From: Phocoena phocoena
Lineage: Eukaryota > Chordata > Mammalia > Artiodactyla > Phocoenidae
Direction: 5' to 3'
Length of the DNA: 64,000 bases
Assembly (NCBI RefSeq): GCF_963924675.1
Contig: NC_089238.1
Coordinates: 47,944,879 to 48,008,878 of the forward strand
Part shown: positions 60,801-64,000 of the stretch, piece after piece
How the letters are laid out: each line of letters opens with the position of its first letter
How positions within the stretch are numbered: the first letter of the stretch is position 1
Translations under genes and position numbers: made by a program
Notes under the pieces: model-generated
Database searches by the model: none
Seen by the model: the letters and a program-made list of their open reading frames with translations, nothing else
Told to the model about the DNA's origin: nothing

Positions 60801-61840
60801 TTAGTTTCTTGAGCTAGCTCAAAGCAGTTTCTTCGTTTCACCCTCAGTTCGGACTACCTTCTTTTCCAGGATGTCATATCTTTGTGAAGCAGGATCTTCA
60901 GTGATTTCTGTGATACATAGATTGTGCTGCGTGGAAATTAATGTGGAATAGGGACTGAGGGTGTTGATGTTTAATCTGATTTTAAAATTTGAGAAGTTGT
61001 ACAGTGCCTAACAGTCACACCCTTCCTTTTATTAAAAACTATTATTTTTTTGCAATTGATATATAGTATTTACTCAAATGGCTACTAAGTTGTTAGGGAT
61101 ATGGATGCGTACTTACATTGTTTGGTCCCAGCTACTTAAAAAAGGGGGATTATTTGGTATTTCTTTTGCCTACGGGCACTGTAAAAATAATCACAGAAGC
61201 ACTAATGGAGCCTTGAACTGAGAAAGTTTGAGACCCTTTGGTCTAAGCCAATTAAAGCAATGTCATTCTGTTGCGTAAGATCCTAACTGCCCCAGCCTAC
61301 CTTGGAGTTAGGAGTCGCCTTAGGATTCAGTGTTGGTCAATGAGATGCAGGAGAAATTATACTGTATAACATGTTAGAAAGTTATTTATCTTCCTAATAA
61401 GAGCAGTCCATAGGAGATGAAAGGATTTTGCCACCCTGGCTAGCCCCCGCTTCCTGTTTTGAAGGTGGTCCTGTTACCTGGAGCTGAGTCAATCATCAAG
61501 TAGTGTGATTTGACAACTGTAAGAATACAAAGCAAAGTACTGAGGACAGCAGGGAGGAACAGCAACCATCTATCTCCAAAGTTCTTGTTAGATAACAATA
61601 GAACTAGATAAAAATAGAACCTTGGCTGGTTTAAATCACTGTGGTTGGCTTTGCTATTACTTGTATCTGAAATTCCTAACTGATGTAATGAAAATGTAAG
61701 CATGGATGAGTCTCAAGCTAACCAGCTAACCAAAAGTATGAAATAACAACTATATATGGGGAGTTTGAGAGACATTGGGGGATGGTGAGGATGCACAAAG
61801 TTATCATCTATCAGAGTCAAAAGCAAACAAATAATGTACA
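57841..61840. other. Long repeat-poor unique sequence
   Basis: About 4 kb with no recognised SINE or LINE. About 58,480-58,760 and 61,200-61,690 are GC-richer and could be old unnamed LTR-like DNA. Frames of 73-87 codons (58,432; 60,331; 61,440) have no recognisable domain. No gene supported. Confidence 0.4.
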
Positions 61841-61856
61841 AAAGTGTATCACTTTT

Positions 61857-62068
61857 TTTTTTTTTTTTTTTTTTTTTGCGGTACGGCCTCTCACTGTTGT
61901 GGCCTCTCCCGTTGCGGAGCACAGGCTCCGGACGCGCAGGCTCAGCGGCCATGGCTCATGGGCCCAGCTGCTCCACGGCATGTGGGATCTTCCCAGACCG
62001 GGGCACGAACCCGCGTTCCCTGCATCGGCAGGCGGACTCTCAACCACTGCGCCACCAGGGAAGCGCAG
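61857..62068 (-). mobile_element. CHR-family SINE, short young type
   Basis: Reverse copy with a T24-type tail; a 3-bp gap in the body gives 'gcggtacggcctctcac'. Head 'ccaccagggaagcgc'. Duplication TATCACTTTT near 61,847-61,856 and 62,071-62,080. Confidence 0.95.
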
Positions 62069-62155
62069 CATATCACTTTTTAAAATATGGAGGTAAATGC
62101 TAGGGGAAAGATTAAGGGTGTTTGTCATGAAAATTAGGACAGGGAAGGTAAGGGT

Positions 62156-62345
62156 AGTAATAATAACTAACATTTATTTTGCTCTTACCACATTCCAGGA
62201 ATTGTGCACATTGTTTCACAGTCTGTTCACAACGATTCTATGGGTCAGAGACTTTTTAACGTCTCCATTTATCAGATGAAGAAACTCAGTCAGAAATACA
62301 GCAAATAACTTGACCTAGGTCACATAGCTAATAAACAGAGGAGAT
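62156..62345 (-). mobile_element. MIR SINE, antisense
   Basis: 'actaacatttattttgctct', 'cacattccaggaattgtgca', 'catttatcagatgaagaaac' and 'acctaggtcacatagctaat' follow antisense MIR. Confidence 0.8.
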
Positions 62346-63560
62346 GGCTAGAGTAGGAGACTACTGTTGTTTATTATAAACTTTTCAGTGAGCTTTTGTT
62401 TTTTCACTAAGTTCCTTTATTAATGTAGTGAATATAAAAAAAGTCATTTAAAATATTCCAACAATGAAAGATTTACTCACTTCTATTTTTTGAAGAAATT
62501 TAATACCCCTGAGATAATATTCCTGAATCATTATGTTGTAATATTATGTTCTTAAAATTTAATGGTGAGAACATTGGCTCTGAAGAGACTACATAATGCT
62601 TTAAATTGATGTTTGTCATGTCTGACAGCACTTTTGGAAGTGGACTTTGTGTTGGCCAGAAATCCTGATGAATGCTATTCTGAAACGTTAGGCATCTAGA
62701 GAGAGGATCATGGGTTGGGGTGTGGCAAATCTTTCATTTATACATAACTTAAGTGGTTGTTTCTATTTCAGTGAGCACCACACATCCAAATAGATTGAGG
62801 TAATTTTAAATTAAAGTAAGATCAGGTAAAACTAGGAACAATGTAAAATAAATCAACTTCATTTTAACTTTTACCCCAGAGAAACCAATATTATTTCCTT
62901 TAAGATAATTTCTCATCATTTTCTTGGGTCTGAACGAGGCTTTAAGGATCGTTTTAGTCTAACTTAGATCAGGTCTACAAACATCTCTACAAATTCCCAG
63001 GGAATGAATTACCAGTACCTGTTACATAAATCCCATGACAAGGAAAGCAAACCTTTTGAGGTCATCCACAGGCATTCCAATTATGTCTTAGAGACTCTTA
63101 ACTTATATTGAATATTATTAATAAGAAATAACAATATTGATTAGTAAAGCTTGAAATAATACATAGTTATTGAACTAATATATAATTATATGAAAGACAA
63201 TGTGGGATTTTCTCAGGCTCTTTCCTTTCCCATTAGAGTTTACCCAAATCAAAGTGGCTACTAGGTACAGTTAGTCACAAAAGACTTCTCTCTAGGGGAG
63301 AGGGGGAAGGGGCACCAAACACTCTATTTTTGTTGTTGCTGTTCATGTAGGAAATAAAGTAAATCATTTAATTCTGCCTTTATGAGAATCTAAATCTTAA
63401 GAATTTGTTTTATCTTTGGCAACAAATTTTATTTTCATCCATATGAAAATTATCATCGTTAAGTCATCCTCTGTCTTCTAAACAGTAGAAGTATCCAACA
63501 GTATCTTCCAAATCAGCTGTACTTCTTACTCTTGTGTGGGGTCCTACATAGTTCATGATA
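62346..63560. other. Unassigned AT-rich sequence
   Basis: No gene or named repeat seen. Confidence 0.4.
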
Positions 63561-63561
63561 T

Positions 63562-63562
<1 letters not shown>

Positions 63563-63606
<44 letters not shown>

Positions 63607-63617
63607 TATATATATAA
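63563..63617. repeat. Compound A/(TA)n/(CA)n/(TA)n repeat
   Basis: A10, then about 11 TA units, then about 5 CA units, then TA units again. Confidence 0.95.
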
Positions 63618-64000
63618 TATCTTTTTAAATGATGAAGCCATCACTTCATGACTTTTGTTCTTGAATATGTTCTTTGCTTTAACTGACTAAATCGAATGTG
63701 ATAACTTAGTTAACATTTCACTAATCCAAGAGAAGGCAAAGGAAGGGAGAAAAGATTAATTTTAAAAGCTGTATATGGTACAAAAACCCCATATTAGACT
63801 TTTAAAAATAGATGTTTATATATGGGAAAGAGTTGTTCTTTATTGATTTTATATGGATATGGATTTTTAAAAAAATTAATTGTCATGGTTGGAAAGAAAA
63901 TTTAGGAGTAGAAGGAAAGACAATATTTGGATGTAAATATTATTTTCAGATTTATTTTTCAAACGGTAGATGATTCATACAAGCAGCCTAGCAATGAGGT
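63618..64000. other. Unassigned AT-rich sequence
   Basis: Nothing recognised to the window end. Confidence 0.4.

Noticed and set aside
1..64000. CRISPR array, operon, phage, plasmid or other undescribed system
   Set aside because: The window is vertebrate repeat-rich DNA; regular spacer arrays and gene clusters are absent on both strands.

Overview
The window is nuclear DNA from a cetacean, most likely a toothed whale. The diagnostic signal is a set of 14 copies of the tRNA-derived CHR SINE family, which is typical of whales and hippos. Most carry the head beginning GGGCTTCCCTGGTGG and a tRNA-like B box (GGTTCGTGCCC). Copies are of two kinds: a longer, older type (about 230-350 bp) and a short, younger type (about 200-250 bp, GC-rich, 'CCGCGGAGCGGCTGGGCCC' core, long A tail). 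Cetartiodactyl L1 3' ends, pan-mammalian MIR, L2, MER5A, MER20 and MER33 copies, Tigger transposons and LTR-like fragments agree with this. The cetacean call comes from recognising repeats, not from a database search.

I find no protein-coding exon, functional RNA gene, CRISPR array or operon. No reading frame looks like a cellular gene. The longest ones are read-through of SINEs, L1, the Tigger transposase or simple repeats. The window is best described as intergenic or deep-intronic DNA, AT-rich, built by repeated rounds of transposition.

Layout. 1-2.3 kb: antisense L1 split by younger insertions. 2.3-13.1 kb: mostly unique sequence with CHR SINEs, MIRs and a sense L1M with a nested SINE. 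13.1-15.5 kb: decayed L1M and a MER33 piece. 17.1-18.1 kb: antisense L1M holding a small Tigger-type element. 19.6-23.7 kb: a rearranged sense L1 meeting an antisense L1 tail to tail. 24.3-26.0 kb: LTR, MIR and an 849-bp Tigger with intact ends. 27-32 kb: microsatellites and LTR-like pieces. 33.0-35.4 kb: a nearly full-length but dead Tigger1. 35.7-38.4 kb: L1 with a SINE, an LTR-like element, and an L2 split by MER20. 39.4-49.8 kb: SINEs, LTR-like fragments, MER33, L2 and MER20. 51-56.7 kb: L1, L2, microsatellites and MER5A. 57.2-57.8 kb: a SINE inserted in the target-site repeat of another SINE. 57.8-64 kb: mostly unique sequence with one SINE and one MIR.

Nothing here supports an undescribed biological system. 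The points most worth a second look are structural: the scrambled L1 at 19.6-22.7 kb, the L1 inverted repeat centred near 22,718, the in-frame loss of a catalytic segment in Tigger1, and nested insertions that give a relative time order.
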